Shown: positions 15,396 through 24,044 of the stretch, piece by piece
How positions within the stretch are numbered: the stretch's first letter is position 1
How the letters are laid out: every line of letters starts with the position of its first letter
DNA from: DASQLQ01 sp035629935
Lineage (GTDB): Bacteria > Actinomycetota > CADDZG01 > WHSQ01
NCBI GenBank assembly: GCA_035629935.1
Contig: DASQLQ010000141.1
Location: 1 to 64,000 of the forward strand
Length of the DNA stretch: 64,000 bases
Direction: 5' to 3'
Made by a program: the position numbers and the translations under genes
Notes under the pieces: generated by a model
What the model saw: only the letters and a program-made list of their open reading frames with translations
Told to the model about the DNA's origin: nothing
Database searches by the model: none

Positions 15396-16570
15396 AACTC
15401 CATGTGCTCCGCGATCGTGGCCACGTCTTTATCCCCTCTGCCCGATAACCCCACCAACACGACGTCATCCGACGCGCCCTTTGCGATGACGTAGGCAAGT
15501 GCGTGGGAAGGCTCGAGGGCCGGGACGATGCCTTCGGTCTCGGCGAGGAGACGGAAAGCCGCGAGAGCCTGGTCGTCGGTCACTGCTTCGTAGCGAGCGC
15601 GTCCACTTGCAGCCAGCCACGCATGCTCCGGACCGACGCCCGGGTAATCCAATCCCGCAGAGATGGAGTGGGCTTCCGCGATCAGGCCCTGTTGGTCTTG
15701 CAAGAGCATGCTTCGGGCACCGTGCAGAACACCGGGCTCACCACGGGTGATCGACGCGCCGTGCCTAGCATCGAGGCCTTCGCCGGCCGCTTCGATGCCG
15801 ATAAGTCGAACCTGTTCGTCGCGGTAGAACGCCCTGAACAGCCCGATCGCGTTGGAGCCTCCGCCGACGCACGCGATCACCTCTTCCGGCAACCGGCCGA
15901 GCATCTCCTGCACCTGACTCCGCGCCTCGTTGCCGATCACCGATTGCAGTGACGCGACCAGCTCGGGATACGGATGCGGTCCGACCACCGAACCGATCAC
16001 GTAATGAGTCGACTCGACGTTGGTCACCCAGTCACGCAGGGCCTCGTTGATCGCATCCTTGAGCGTGCGCGACCCGGCTTCCACGGGAACCACCTCGGCC
16101 CCCAGCATCTGCATACGCACGACATTGAGGTGTTGTCTTGCGGTATCGACGGCTCCCATGTAAACGACGCAAGGAAGGCCGAAGTACGCAGCCGCCGTCG
16201 CGGTAGCCACACCGTGCTGCCCCGCGCCGGTCTCCGCGATGATCCTCGTCTTGCCCATCCGCTTCGCCAGCAACACCTGTCCCAACGTGTTGTTGATCTT
16301 GTGCGCACCGGTGTGTGCAAGGTCCTCACGTTTCAGCAACACGCGCGTTCCGACACGATCGGAGAATCGCTCTGCCTCATACAGGGGTGTTGGCCGGCCG
16401 GCAACCGTGGTCAGGAGGCCTTTGAACTCCGATTGGAACCCAACGTCCTCGCGGGCCACTTCCCACTCACGCTCGAGCTCGTCGAGCGCGGCCATCAGAG
16501 TTTCCGGTACGTACCGACCGCCGAAATCGCCGAATCGCCCGTGTTCGTCGGGAACGGTCCGGGCCGTCAT
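15392..16570 (-). CDS. trpB: Tryptophan synthase beta subunit
   Basis: A 392-aa PLP enzyme that condenses indole with serine. It has the PLP lysine in HTGAHKINN, ETGAGQHGVATA, the phosphate-binding GGGSNAIG loop, and the C-terminal LSGRGDKD. Length and motifs are those of the standard TrpB1 type. It overlaps trpC and trpA by 4 bases each. Confidence 0.97.
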   Translation of the reverse strand: MTARTVPDEHGRFGDFGGRYVPETLMAALDELEREWEVAREDVGFQSEFKGLLTTVAGRPTPLYEAERFSDRVGTRVLLKREDLAHTGAHKINNTLGQVLLAKRMGKTRIIAETGAGQHGVATATAAAYFGLPCVVYMGAVDTARQHLNVVRMQMLGAEVVPVEAGSRTLKDAINEALRDWVTNVESTHYVIGSVVGPHPYPELVASLQSVIGNEARSQVQEMLGRLPEEVIACVGGGSNAIGLFRAFYRDEQVRLIGIEAAGEGLDARHGASITRGEPGVLHGARSMLLQDQQGLIAEAHSISAGLDYPGVGPEHAWLAASGRARYEAVTDDQALAAFRLLAETEGIVPALEPSHALAYVIAKGASDDVVLVGLSGRGDKDVATIAEHMEL

Positions 16571-17337
16571 CGACCCAGGAGCTCGCGCAACTTGGCAGCG
16601 GGATCCGAGCTGGTGACCAGACTCTCGCCGACGAGCGCTGCGTGAGCGCCGGCTTGCTCCAGCTCCTGCATCTCGTCCCGCGTAGAAACCCCCGACAGTC
16701 CCACGAGGATCGTTCCGTCGGGGACGAGAGGTGCAAGCTTCGCGGTGCGATCGGGGTCGATCTCGAAAGTGTCCAGATCTCGGTGATTGACCCCGATGAG
16801 ATCCGCTCCGGCAGCTAACGCTCGTTCGAGGTCGCCTTCGGTGTGAACCTCCACCAAGGGCGCCATCTTCAGCGCCAGGGTGAGTGCCACGAGGTCGGAG
16901 AGCTCGTCTCCCAGGATCCGGACGATCAACAGCACGGCGTCCGCTCCGAACGCTCTCGCTTCGTAGACCTGGAACGGATCCAGGATGAAGTCCTTACGCA
17001 TAACCGGGAGCCCGGCCCCCCTTGCGGCCGCCATGTCTTCCAAGGAGCCCTTGAAGAAGTCGGGCTCCGTGAGAACCGAGATCGCGGCCGCTCCCCCGTC
17101 CCGATAAGCCGCTGCGACCCGCCCGGCGTCGAGACCTAGATCGAGATCCCCAGCCCGGGGCGTTGCACGTTTGATCTCGGCGATGACCGAGATGCCCTCA
17201 CCACTCAGCGCGGCCCTGAGGTCCCGCGGGGAGGGGGCCGACGCAACACGCTGTTCCAGTGCAGTGTCGGTGAGCTTGCTCCTCGCCTCCTCGATCCGGT
17301 TGCGGGTCGAGCGCAGAAGATCGTCTAGGTAAGACAT
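16567..17337 (-). CDS. trpC: Indole-3-glycerol phosphate synthase
   Basis: This 256-aa TIM-barrel enzyme closes the indole ring in tryptophan synthesis. Motifs are VIAEIKRATPRAGDL (catalytic Lys), ISVLTEPDFFKGSLEDM, VMRKDFILDPFQVYEARAFGADAVLLI and the phosphate site LVGESLVTS. It is monofunctional: there is no TrpF domain. It lies 9 bases after the M28-like lipoprotein gene and overlaps trpB. Confidence 0.96.
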   Translation of the reverse strand: MSYLDDLLRSTRNRIEEARSKLTDTALEQRVASAPSPRDLRAALSGEGISVIAEIKRATPRAGDLDLGLDAGRVAAAYRDGGAAAISVLTEPDFFKGSLEDMAAARGAGLPVMRKDFILDPFQVYEARAFGADAVLLIVRILGDELSDLVALTLALKMAPLVEVHTEGDLERALAAGADLIGVNHRDLDTFEIDPDRTAKLAPLVPDGTILVGLSGVSTRDEMQELEQAGAHAALVGESLVTSSDPAAKLRELLGR

Positions 17338-17346
17338 CGCTTCACC

Positions 17347-18096
17347 CTAGCGGCGCGTGCCGCTCAGGAACTCCAGCAATGCAGGGCCTAACGCGTCCGG
17401 ATCACCGGCCACGACGACCGACTCGAACCCAGCTCGTTCGTAAACGTTCGTTCTGGTTCCAGATGAGATGCACTCCTCGCTTGCACAGATCCCCGGGTCA
17501 TCGCCGAACACGACTAGAGACTCCGGACGCGACTCCCCCACTTTCGAGATCGTCACCATCGTGGGCTCGAGCTCCTCATCCAGAAGGAACTGCGCGAGAC
17601 GACGGGATCCCAGTGACCCTCCGTTGATCGGGGTTTCTTCCGCACCCACGGCAACGAACGACACGGAATGATCGGGGACCATTACTTTGAGAGCCCGAGC
17701 CAACTCCAGCCACAGCCCCAACGCCGTGCCGAAGCCCGCTCTGGAGCCGGGCTCGGTGTCGTAAGGGATGGCCACCACTAAACGAGTCTCACCGCTCGGG
17801 GGCAGGGCGATCACATTCGTCGATTTCACTGTGTTCGCAACCGGCACCGCGTCGAGGCGCATCACGTAACCGGCTTGCTGCAGATGACCGGTGAGGTAGG
17901 TCGCCGCGGCGAATTCTTGTTGAGACCCGGCCGGACGTGGCCCGATATCCGTGTCGAACTGCTCGGCGTGCTCGACAACTACATCTTTACGGATGGTCGG
18001 GGGGCCGAGGAGAGAGGGGTCGGCCGCCGGTCTCTCCCTGGAAGAGATGCAGGCAGGGGTCACCAGAAGGAGCGCTATGAGGAGGTATCGCTTCAC
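17347..18096 (-). CDS. M28 peptidase-like lipoprotein lacking zinc ligands
   Basis: A 249-aa protein starting at GTG 18096 with a lipoprotein signal (KRYLLIALLLVTPAC). The rest follows the M28 aminopeptidase fold: GPRPAGSQQEFAAATYL, TNVIALPPSG, then a segment aligning to the zinc site. Where active enzymes have HYD…DNASG, this one has PYD and AGFGTALG, so the first His and the bridging Asp are missing, while the Glu pair (VGAEET) remains. It is probably catalytically dead and may bind a peptide-like ligand at the membrane. It is the first gene before trpCBA. Longer in-frame versions would cross the divergent PRC gene. Confidence 0.7.
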   Translation of the reverse strand: MKRYLLIALLLVTPACISSRERPAADPSLLGPPTIRKDVVVEHAEQFDTDIGPRPAGSQQEFAAATYLTGHLQQAGYVMRLDAVPVANTVKSTNVIALPPSGETRLVVAIPYDTEPGSRAGFGTALGLWLELARALKVMVPDHSVSFVAVGAEETPINGGSLGSRRLAQFLLDEELEPTMVTISKVGESRPESLVVFGDDPGICASEECISSGTRTNVYERAGFESVVVAGDPDALGPALLEFLSGTRR

Positions 18097-18114
18097 CGAC
18101 TTAGTATCGGGGCC
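18097..18114. promoter_or_regulatory. 18-bp divergent leaderless promoter
   Basis: Only 18 bases separate the GTG of the M28-like gene from the ATG of the PRC gene. The plus strand has TAGTAT (18102-18107), 7 bases before the ATG. The minus strand has GATACT (18103-18108), 6 bases before the GTG. The two -10 elements overlap almost completely, so the same open complex may serve both directions. Neither gene has room for a ribosome-binding site. Confidence 0.5.
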
Positions 18115-18375
18115 ATGGCCGACGAACCGATCTCGTGGATGACCCTGGGCGAGGGAACCCCCGTCCTTGCCGCCGACGGCGAGGAGATCGGAACCGTTGC
18201 CGAGGTTGTCGCCGATCGCCAGAAGGACATCTTCTCCGGCATCGCCGTCAAGTCCGGACTCTTTGCGAACAAGCGGTTCGTTCCCGCCGATCTGATCGAA
18301 TCGATGAGCGCAAACGCGGTTCGTGTTGGACTCCCGGCGACAGAAGCAGACGCCCGGCTCGACCCCTACCCTTGA
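18115..18375 (+). CDS. PRC-barrel domain protein
   Basis: An 86-aa protein consisting of one PRC-barrel-like beta domain (GTPVLAADGEEIGTVAEVVAD, then FSGIAVKSGLFANKRFVPAD). These domains occur in RimM, photosynthetic reaction centre H subunit and many small actinobacterial proteins, and usually bind protein or RNA partners. ATG 18115 was chosen because it lies right behind the -10 element. The frame is open further upstream but would overlap the divergent gene. The 3' end overlaps the trpE stop by 10 bases. Confidence 0.75.
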   Translation: MADEPISWMTLGEGTPVLAADGEEIGTVAEVVADRQKDIFSGIAVKSGLFANKRFVPADLIESMSANAVRVGLPATEADARLDPYP

Positions 18376-19874
18376 TCCCGGCCCCCGATCGAACGGGCGG
18401 CCGCCACTGCTCTTAGCAGGGCCTCGGCCTTCCGCCGCGTCTCGTCGGCCTCGGCGGCAGGAACCGAGTCGGCCACGATCCCCGCACCCGCTTGTACGTA
18501 GGCGATGCCTCCCGTGGCAACGATCGTGCGAATCGTGATGCACGTATCGAGATTGCCCGAGAAGTCGAAGTAACCAACGATCCCCGCATAGGGGCCGCGC
18601 TTGGTCTTCTCGAGCGTGTCGATGATCTCCATCGCGCGGATCTTGGGGGCCCCCGAAACCGTTCCTGCCGGGAAGCAAGCCGTCAGCGCGTCGAAAGCGG
18701 TCATTCCTTCCGCCAGGCGCCCGGTCACGTTCGACACGATGTGCATGACGTGTGAGTAGCGTTCGATCTCCATCAACTCGTCCACGACGACCGTTCCGTA
18801 CCGCGCCACGCGGCCCACATCATTGCGAGCCAGATCGACGAGCATCACGTGCTCGGCGCGCTCCTTCTCGTCGGCTAACAGCTCTTCCCCGATCGCCTGG
18901 TCTTCGGCCTCCGACGTGCCCCGGCGACGAGTACCGGCGATCGGACGCGTCACGATCAGGTCGCCTTCGACCCGCACCAAGGGCTCGGGTGAAGATCCGG
19001 CGATCTCGATCTCCGCGTGGTCGGCGTCTCCCCCGAAACGCAGGAAGTACATGTAGGGGCTCGGATTGAGCGTCCTGAGCATCCGGTAGGCGTCGAACGC
19101 GGACCCTTCCAGGGGGGCTTGGAACCGACGCGACGGGACGACTTGGAAGATGTCTCCGGCATATATGTGCTCGCGCGCTTGCTCCACCCACTTCTCGTAC
19201 TCGCCATCGTCGACCGGAGAAGAGAACTCGACGTCTCGTTCCTGGTCGATGTCGATGGCAGGGGTGGGCAAGGGAGCGGCAAGGAGCTCGACGATCTCGT
19301 CGCAACGCCTCGCCGCATCCGTATAGGCGCTGTCCGGGTCCTCGGCCCCCGCCACGTTCGCGATCACGAAAGCTTTCTGCAACAGATGGTCGAACACGAC
19401 CATCGTTCGCGTGAGGATCAACGCAAGGTCGGGCAGGTTCAGATCGTCCTGCGGTGCATCGGGGAGACGTTCCAGCTCGCGCACGCAGTCGTAGCCCATG
19501 AAGCCGACGGCACCGCCATGCAAAGGAGGGAGCCCTTCGACCTGGGGTGATCTCAGAGCCTCGAGCAGTCTCCGAACGTACGCAAGCGGCTGTTCGCCCT
19601 CAGCGGGAACAACGGGGGCCGTTCCCTCCACCGACAACTTTCCGTCCTTGGCCTTGACGACCGCGAACGCATCTCCGCCGAGGAACGAATAGCGAGCCCA
19701 ACGTTCGCCACCCTCGACACTCTCGAGCAGGAATCCGTTCGGCTGGGGATCCAGTTTCATGAACGCGGCAACCGGTGTCTGCGCGTCGGCTAGGACCTCA
19801 CGCCAAACGGGCACGACCGGATGCTGGGCGACCATCGAGCGGAACGTCTCGAGTGTGGGTTTATGAACCGTCAT
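18366..19874 (-). CDS. trpE: Anthranilate synthase component I
   Basis: This 502-aa enzyme converts chorismate to anthranilate with glutamine-derived ammonia from TrpG (not in this window). Visible are the feedback/N-terminal region with LLESVEGGERWARYSFLG (the tryptophan-binding LLES motif), the catalytic IAGTRRRG and DLARNDVGRVA, and FPAGTVSGAPKIRAMEII. ATG 19874 was chosen because conserved similarity begins there. It overlaps hisI by 14 bases, so trpE is the last gene of the his-led unit, not of trpCBA. Confidence 0.95.
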   Translation of the reverse strand: MTVHKPTLETFRSMVAQHPVVPVWREVLADAQTPVAAFMKLDPQPNGFLLESVEGGERWARYSFLGGDAFAVVKAKDGKLSVEGTAPVVPAEGEQPLAYVRRLLEALRSPQVEGLPPLHGGAVGFMGYDCVRELERLPDAPQDDLNLPDLALILTRTMVVFDHLLQKAFVIANVAGAEDPDSAYTDAARRCDEIVELLAAPLPTPAIDIDQERDVEFSSPVDDGEYEKWVEQAREHIYAGDIFQVVPSRRFQAPLEGSAFDAYRMLRTLNPSPYMYFLRFGGDADHAEIEIAGSSPEPLVRVEGDLIVTRPIAGTRRRGTSEAEDQAIGEELLADEKERAEHVMLVDLARNDVGRVARYGTVVVDELMEIERYSHVMHIVSNVTGRLAEGMTAFDALTACFPAGTVSGAPKIRAMEIIDTLEKTKRGPYAGIVGYFDFSGNLDTCITIRTIVATGGIAYVQAGAGIVADSVPAAEADETRRKAEALLRAVAAARSIGGRDQG

Positions 19875-20187
19875 CAAGCACTCGATAGAAACAGGAGGTC
19901 TCGCCGGTATGACATGCGGGGCCGGCAGGATCCACCAGCATGAGCACCGCATCGGCATCGCAGTCGTAGCGAACCTCGATGACCTTCTGGGTGTTGCCCG
20001 AAGTTGCCCCCTTGTTCCAGTACTCCTGACGCGAGCGGCTCCAGAACCAGGTGGTCTTCGTATCGAGTGTTCGGCGCACGGCCTCGGCGTTCACCCACGC
20101 CAGCATCAAGACGTCCTTCGTCTTGGCGTCCTGAACTATGGCCGGCAACAGCCCCCGGTCGTCGAAGGTGAGGTCTTCGGGCACCAT
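19861..20187 (-). CDS. hisI: Phosphoribosyl-AMP cyclohydrolase
   Basis: A 108-aa monofunctional HisI, third step of histidine synthesis. Family motifs: DVLMLAWVNAEA, FWSRSRQEYWNKG, the metal-binding DCDADAVL and ACHTGETSCFY. There is no fused HisE domain. It sits 7 bases after the M24 peptidase gene and overlaps trpE, tying histidine and tryptophan synthesis to one transcript. Confidence 0.95.
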   Translation of the reverse strand: MVPEDLTFDDRGLLPAIVQDAKTKDVLMLAWVNAEAVRRTLDTKTTWFWSRSRQEYWNKGATSGNTQKVIEVRYDCDADAVLMLVDPAGPACHTGETSCFYRVLDDGS

Positions 20188-20194
20188 CGCCGTC

Positions 20195-21337
20195 TCATGG
20201 CTCCAGGTCGTACGGGAACGGATCGGTCAGGTGCTCGATTCCGTCGTCGGTGACGAGGACAGTGTCCTCCAACCGCACCCCGCCGACACCAGAGAAGTAG
20301 AGGCCCGGTTCGACGGCGACCACATCACCAACGATCAACTCGTCGGCGCGACGTCCCATCCACGGACGCTCGTGCACCTCGAGACCGACCCCATGCCCTA
20401 ACGCGTGCATGAATCCCTCTTTAGGCAGGCCGTCACCCGTGTGGTTCAACTGAGTCGGGAAACCCGCTGAGTCGAAGTACTCGGCAACCCGGGTGAAAGC
20501 ATCCTTGGTTCCCGGCTTCAGTGAATCGAACGCAACGTCGAGGGCTTTGCGAACGTGCCCGTAGAGGTTCTGAAGCTCCTCTGAAGGCTCGCCCGGAACG
20601 AACGTCCGGGTCATGTCCGACCACGCCCCCGTCGTCAGATCCCGCGGGAAGCAATCGATGATGCAGGAAGTGTCCGGAAGGATCGGGCCACTTCCGATGT
20701 CGTGTCCCTTGAGGCACGCATCTCCGGAGTGGACGAGGATCTGCTGGGATTCCGTCCCCTGGGTGAGAAGCTCTTTCTCCATCGTCTCCCTGATCAAGCC
20801 GGCGGTGAGGATCTCGCCCTCGAACCGAAGCGTTCCTTGTGGAGTCTTCTCGGCCTCGCGGAGCATCCGGGCCGCCGTGAGCATCGCCGTGTCCGCCGCA
20901 CGTTGAGCTCGTTCGATGCCCTCGATCTCCCATGGGGTCTTGCGGCGCCGCCTGCGTGCCCATACGGCACCGTCGGCAACCACCTCGGACCCCTTCTCGC
21001 GCAGGTAATCGGCGATCACGATGGGGAACGTCGAAGGAACGGAGACCGTCTGAGCACCGAAGTGCTTCAACATCCTGGCCGCCAGCTCGGCTTGCATCAG
21101 GTGCTCGGGGATCGACTCGTCTTTGACGATCTCGTTGATGCCCAGGGTTTCGAACGAAACGACCTCGTCCAGGATGTCCTCCCGCACCTCGAAGATCTCG
21201 ACTTCGAACGGCCCGCAGGCGATGATCCGCTTGCCCTCGAGCTCGAGGAACAGGACCGGATCGAACGCGGCCTCGGCGATCTCGTGGCGCATCTCGGGGC
21301 TGTGTAGCGAGTCCCCAACGTGGAAGAAAGTCGTCAT
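20195..21337 (-). CDS. M24 family metallopeptidase (Xaa-Pro aminopeptidase/creatinase-like)
   Basis: A 380-aa pita-bread-fold protein. The N-terminal ~140 residues are the creatinase-type domain. The C-terminal half has five metal-ligand segments: CIIDCFPRD, WSDMTRTF, HALGHGVGLEVHERP, AVEPGLYF and VRLEDTVLV. Likely role: removal of N-terminal residues next to proline, or prolidase activity. Its ATG overlaps the hisF stop (ATGA), and hisI follows 7 bases later, so it is a genuine insert inside the his operon. A link to histidine synthesis is unknown. Confidence 0.88.
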   Translation of the reverse strand: MTTFFHVGDSLHSPEMRHEIAEAAFDPVLFLELEGKRIIACGPFEVEIFEVREDILDEVVSFETLGINEIVKDESIPEHLMQAELAARMLKHFGAQTVSVPSTFPIVIADYLREKGSEVVADGAVWARRRRRKTPWEIEGIERAQRAADTAMLTAARMLREAEKTPQGTLRFEGEILTAGLIRETMEKELLTQGTESQQILVHSGDACLKGHDIGSGPILPDTSCIIDCFPRDLTTGAWSDMTRTFVPGEPSEELQNLYGHVRKALDVAFDSLKPGTKDAFTRVAEYFDSAGFPTQLNHTGDGLPKEGFMHALGHGVGLEVHERPWMGRRADELIVGDVVAVEPGLYFSGVGGVRLEDTVLVTDDGIEHLTDPFPYDLEP

Positions 21338-22122
21338 GGTCGGGGCATCCTAACGGGGAGGCCTCGGTCCAAAAGCGCCCGTTTGGCGTCTAGAACGCTG
21401 AACGCGCCGAAGTGGAAGACCGACGCTGCGAGTGCTGCCTCGGCTCCTCCTTGCTCGGGATCGACAGCATCAGCCAGATGTTCCGGTGTCCCCGCGCCGC
21501 CCGACGCGATAACTGGAACGGGGACGGCGTCTGCCACTTTCCGGGTGAGCTCGATGTCGTATCCGGCGGTGGTGCCGTCGCGATCCATCGATGTCAGCAG
21601 GATCTCGCCGGCCCCCATCTCGCAGGCCATCTGGGCCCACCGGATCGCATCGAGGTCCGTTGGGACACGACCACCCTCGACCCATACCTCCCAATCCGAA
21701 TCGCCACACACCTGCTCCCTACGACGAGCGTCTATCGCCACGACGATCGCTTGACTGCCGAACTCGGCGGCGGCATCGCGTATCAACTCGGGGCGTTTCA
21801 CCGCTGCGGTGTTCATCGCCACCTTGTCCGCCCCCGCGACGAGCAAACGCCTAACGTCGGCCGGTGATCTCACCCCTCCTCCCACCGTGAGTGGGATGAA
21901 GACCGTCTCTGCCGTCTTCGTCGCCGCTTCGAGGATCAGGTCTCGCCCTTCGTGCGAAGCGGTGATGTCGAGGAAGACGATCTCGTCGGCACCTTCGGCG
22001 TCGTAACGAGCTGCCAACTCAGCCGGATCGCCGGCATCCCTGAACTCGACGAACCTGACCCCTTTGACGACTCGACCCCGATCCACGTCGAGACAAGGGA
22101 TCACCCGCTTCGCCAGGGTCAC
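21334..22122 (-). CDS. hisF: Imidazole glycerol phosphate synthase, cyclase subunit
   Basis: A 262-aa TIM barrel that, with HisH, makes imidazole glycerol phosphate and AICAR. Motifs: VIPCLDVDRGRVVKGVRF (catalytic Asp), FLDITASHEGRD, PLTVGGGVRS, MDRDGTTAGYD (second catalytic Asp) and VIASGGAGTPEHL. It overlaps hisA and the M24 gene by 4 bases each. Confidence 0.96.
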   Translation of the reverse strand: MTLAKRVIPCLDVDRGRVVKGVRFVEFRDAGDPAELAARYDAEGADEIVFLDITASHEGRDLILEAATKTAETVFIPLTVGGGVRSPADVRRLLVAGADKVAMNTAAVKRPELIRDAAAEFGSQAIVVAIDARRREQVCGDSDWEVWVEGGRVPTDLDAIRWAQMACEMGAGEILLTSMDRDGTTAGYDIELTRKVADAVPVPVIASGGAGTPEHLADAVDPEQGGAEAALAASVFHFGAFSVLDAKRALLDRGLPVRMPRP

Positions 22123-22877
22123 GGCTCGATCAGAGGTGGCTCTACCTTGCCGCTCACTACTTCATCCGCCGCCAGGTTGGCTTCGACCACCCCGAACTTG
22201 TGCTCGTACAACGCGCGGCCCACGATCACGCCGCCGATCCCGTCGGCATGCAGATGAGCGATCGAGCGGACGTCATCCAACGATGAGATGCCACCCGACG
22301 CGATGACCGGCAGGGTTGTAGCCCCGCTGACGGCCAGCAGCGCTTCGATGTTCGGCCCCCCCATCGTCCCGTCGCGTCCTACGTCGGTGTAGATGAATGC
22401 CGACACGCCTGCCTCTTCGAACATCTTGATCGCGTCCAACACCGGCACTCCGGAGCCGACCGTCCACCCGTGCGAAGCGAGCTCGTCGCCCTTGGCGTCC
22501 AGGGAAACGGCGATTCGGGGGCCGAAGCGCTGGCACAGCTTTGTTAGAGCGGCCGGGTCTTCCAGCGCGACGGTTCCGAGTACCGCCCGATTGGCTCCTG
22601 CCATCAGGAATTCCTCGACGTCGTCCATCGAACGGAGCCCGCCCCCGGCTTGGACGGGGCACGACGCCTTACGCACGACTTCGAGCACCAGCTCGCGGTT
22701 CTCGGGGATTCCCGTCTTCGCGCCATCCAGATCGACGATGTGCAACCAGCGGGCCCCCGCGGACGAGAATCCGAGCGCGACCTGGATCGGATCGTCGGAA
22801 TAGACCGTTTCGGTGCCGAAGCGTCCCTGAAGAAGGCGAACGCACCTTCCTTGCGAGATATCGACGGCCGGAAACAC
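22119..22877 (-). CDS. hisA: ProFAR isomerase
   Basis: The 252-aa (beta-alpha)8 enzyme of histidine synthesis. It has the catalytic Asp in FPAVDISQGRCVRLLQG, GGGLRSMDDVEEFL, the second Asp in YTDVGRDGTMGGPN and VIASGGISSLDD. Many Actinomycetota use the dual HisA/TrpF enzyme PriA. Here the loop reads QAGGGLRS, as in plain HisA, not the LSGGIRD seen in PriA. The GTG at 22877 was chosen because it starts exactly at the conserved FPAVD strand. The same frame is open further upstream, inside hisH. Confidence 0.92.
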   Translation of the reverse strand: MFPAVDISQGRCVRLLQGRFGTETVYSDDPIQVALGFSSAGARWLHIVDLDGAKTGIPENRELVLEVVRKASCPVQAGGGLRSMDDVEEFLMAGANRAVLGTVALEDPAALTKLCQRFGPRIAVSLDAKGDELASHGWTVGSGVPVLDAIKMFEEAGVSAFIYTDVGRDGTMGGPNIEALLAVSGATTLPVIASGGISSLDDVRSIAHLHADGIGGVIVGRALYEHKFGVVEANLAADEVVSGKVEPPLIEP

Positions 22878-22896
22878 TGTGAAACCGAGGCGTGAG

Positions 22897-23460
22897 CTAA
22901 CTATCTGCGATCCACTCCTTAAGTAAGGCGATGCCGTCCGGCCCACTCTTTTCGGGGTGGAACTGCACGCCGGTGATGGAGCCCGAATCAACCCGGGCTG
23001 CGAAACGAGCCCCATGTTCGCACCAACCGGTGACGGTGCTCTCCTCGTCCGGCTGAGCGGCGAAGGAATGGTCGAAATAGAAGTACGTCTCATTAACAGT
23101 GTTCCAGCCCATGTGAGGCACGGGGACCGTGTTGGGAAGCCTCGTCACGCGGCCCGGAAGCACGCCGAGGCCCGGCTGATCGCCCTCTTCACTGCGGTCG
23201 TAGAGGACCTGCATCCCGAGGCAGATCCCGAGATAGGGACGCTCGTCGGCGACCCACCCCCGCACGAGATCGGTCAGCCCCAACTCCGCCAGGCCGGACA
23301 TGCAGCGACCGAAGATCCCCTGGCCGGGAACGCACAAGGCATCGCAGCGAGCGACGTGTGCCGGATCGGCCGACACCGAGACCGTTGCACCGGCGGCTTC
23401 GAACGCCTTGGCCACGCTCCTGAGGTTGCCCATACCGTGATCGAGGACGCAGACGTTCAC
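22897..23460 (-). CDS. hisH: Imidazole glycerol phosphate synthase, glutaminase subunit
   Basis: A 187-aa class I glutamine amidotransferase that feeds ammonia to HisF. It shows DHGMGNLRSVAKAFE, the nucleophile Cys in GICLGMQVLYDRS, and the His-Glu pair in GVQFHPEKSGPDG. GTG 23460 overlaps the hisB stop by 4 bases (GTGA). Confidence 0.95.
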   Translation of the reverse strand: MNVCVLDHGMGNLRSVAKAFEAAGATVSVSADPAHVARCDALCVPGQGIFGRCMSGLAELGLTDLVRGWVADERPYLGICLGMQVLYDRSEEGDQPGLGVLPGRVTRLPNTVPVPHMGWNTVNETYFYFDHSFAAQPDEESTVTGWCEHGARFAARVDSGSITGVQFHPEKSGPDGIALLKEWIADS

Positions 23461-24044
23461 AAAACACCTTTGGTGGAGGGGATGCCGTCCGGGTCGCGCG
23501 GATCGAGGGCGACTGCGTCACCGAGTGAGCGCGCCAGTGCCTTGAAGATCGCTTCCACGCAGTGATGCGCATTGCGCCCGGCCAAGAGAGAAACATGCAA
23601 GGTGAGACCGGCCGTCCTACTGAGGGCCTGCAGGAACTCCTCGGTGAGCACCGTCTCGTACTGCCCTATCGATTCGGTCGGGATGTCCGCGGAATAGACC
23701 AGCAGTGGTCGTCCGGAGATGTCGAGAGCCACCCGGGCCAAGGCTTCCTCCATTGGCACGGTGGCGTCTCCGTATCTGCGGATCCCCCGCTTGTCGCCGA
23801 GCGCTTCGGCCAACGCTTCGCCCAGAGCGATGCCCACATCCTCGACGGTGTGATGGGCATCTATCTCGAGGTCCCCTGCTGCTTCGATCTGCAATCCGAC
23901 GTGAGAGTGACGACCGACCTGATCGAGCATGTGATCGAAGAACGGGACCCCAGTCGATACCTCGACCGGCCCCCCATCGAGGTCTACCTGAACCCGGACC
24001 TTCGTCTCTGTTGTCTTCCGGTCGATCGTCGCGGTCCGTGTCAC
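23457..24044 (-). CDS. hisB: Imidazoleglycerol-phosphate dehydratase
   Basis: A 195-aa monofunctional IGPD with the two Mn-binding His-rich motifs, DAHHTVEDVGIALG and NAHHCVEAIFKALAR, plus PFFDHMLDQVGRHS. No phosphatase domain is present. GTG 24044 has GGAGGA 6 bases upstream and overlaps the hisC stop (GTGA). An in-frame extension upstream is not conserved. Confidence 0.95.
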   Translation of the reverse strand: MTRTATIDRKTTETKVRVQVDLDGGPVEVSTGVPFFDHMLDQVGRHSHVGLQIEAAGDLEIDAHHTVEDVGIALGEALAEALGDKRGIRRYGDATVPMEEALARVALDISGRPLLVYSADIPTESIGQYETVLTEEFLQALSRTAGLTLHVSLLAGRNAHHCVEAIFKALARSLGDAVALDPRDPDGIPSTKGVL

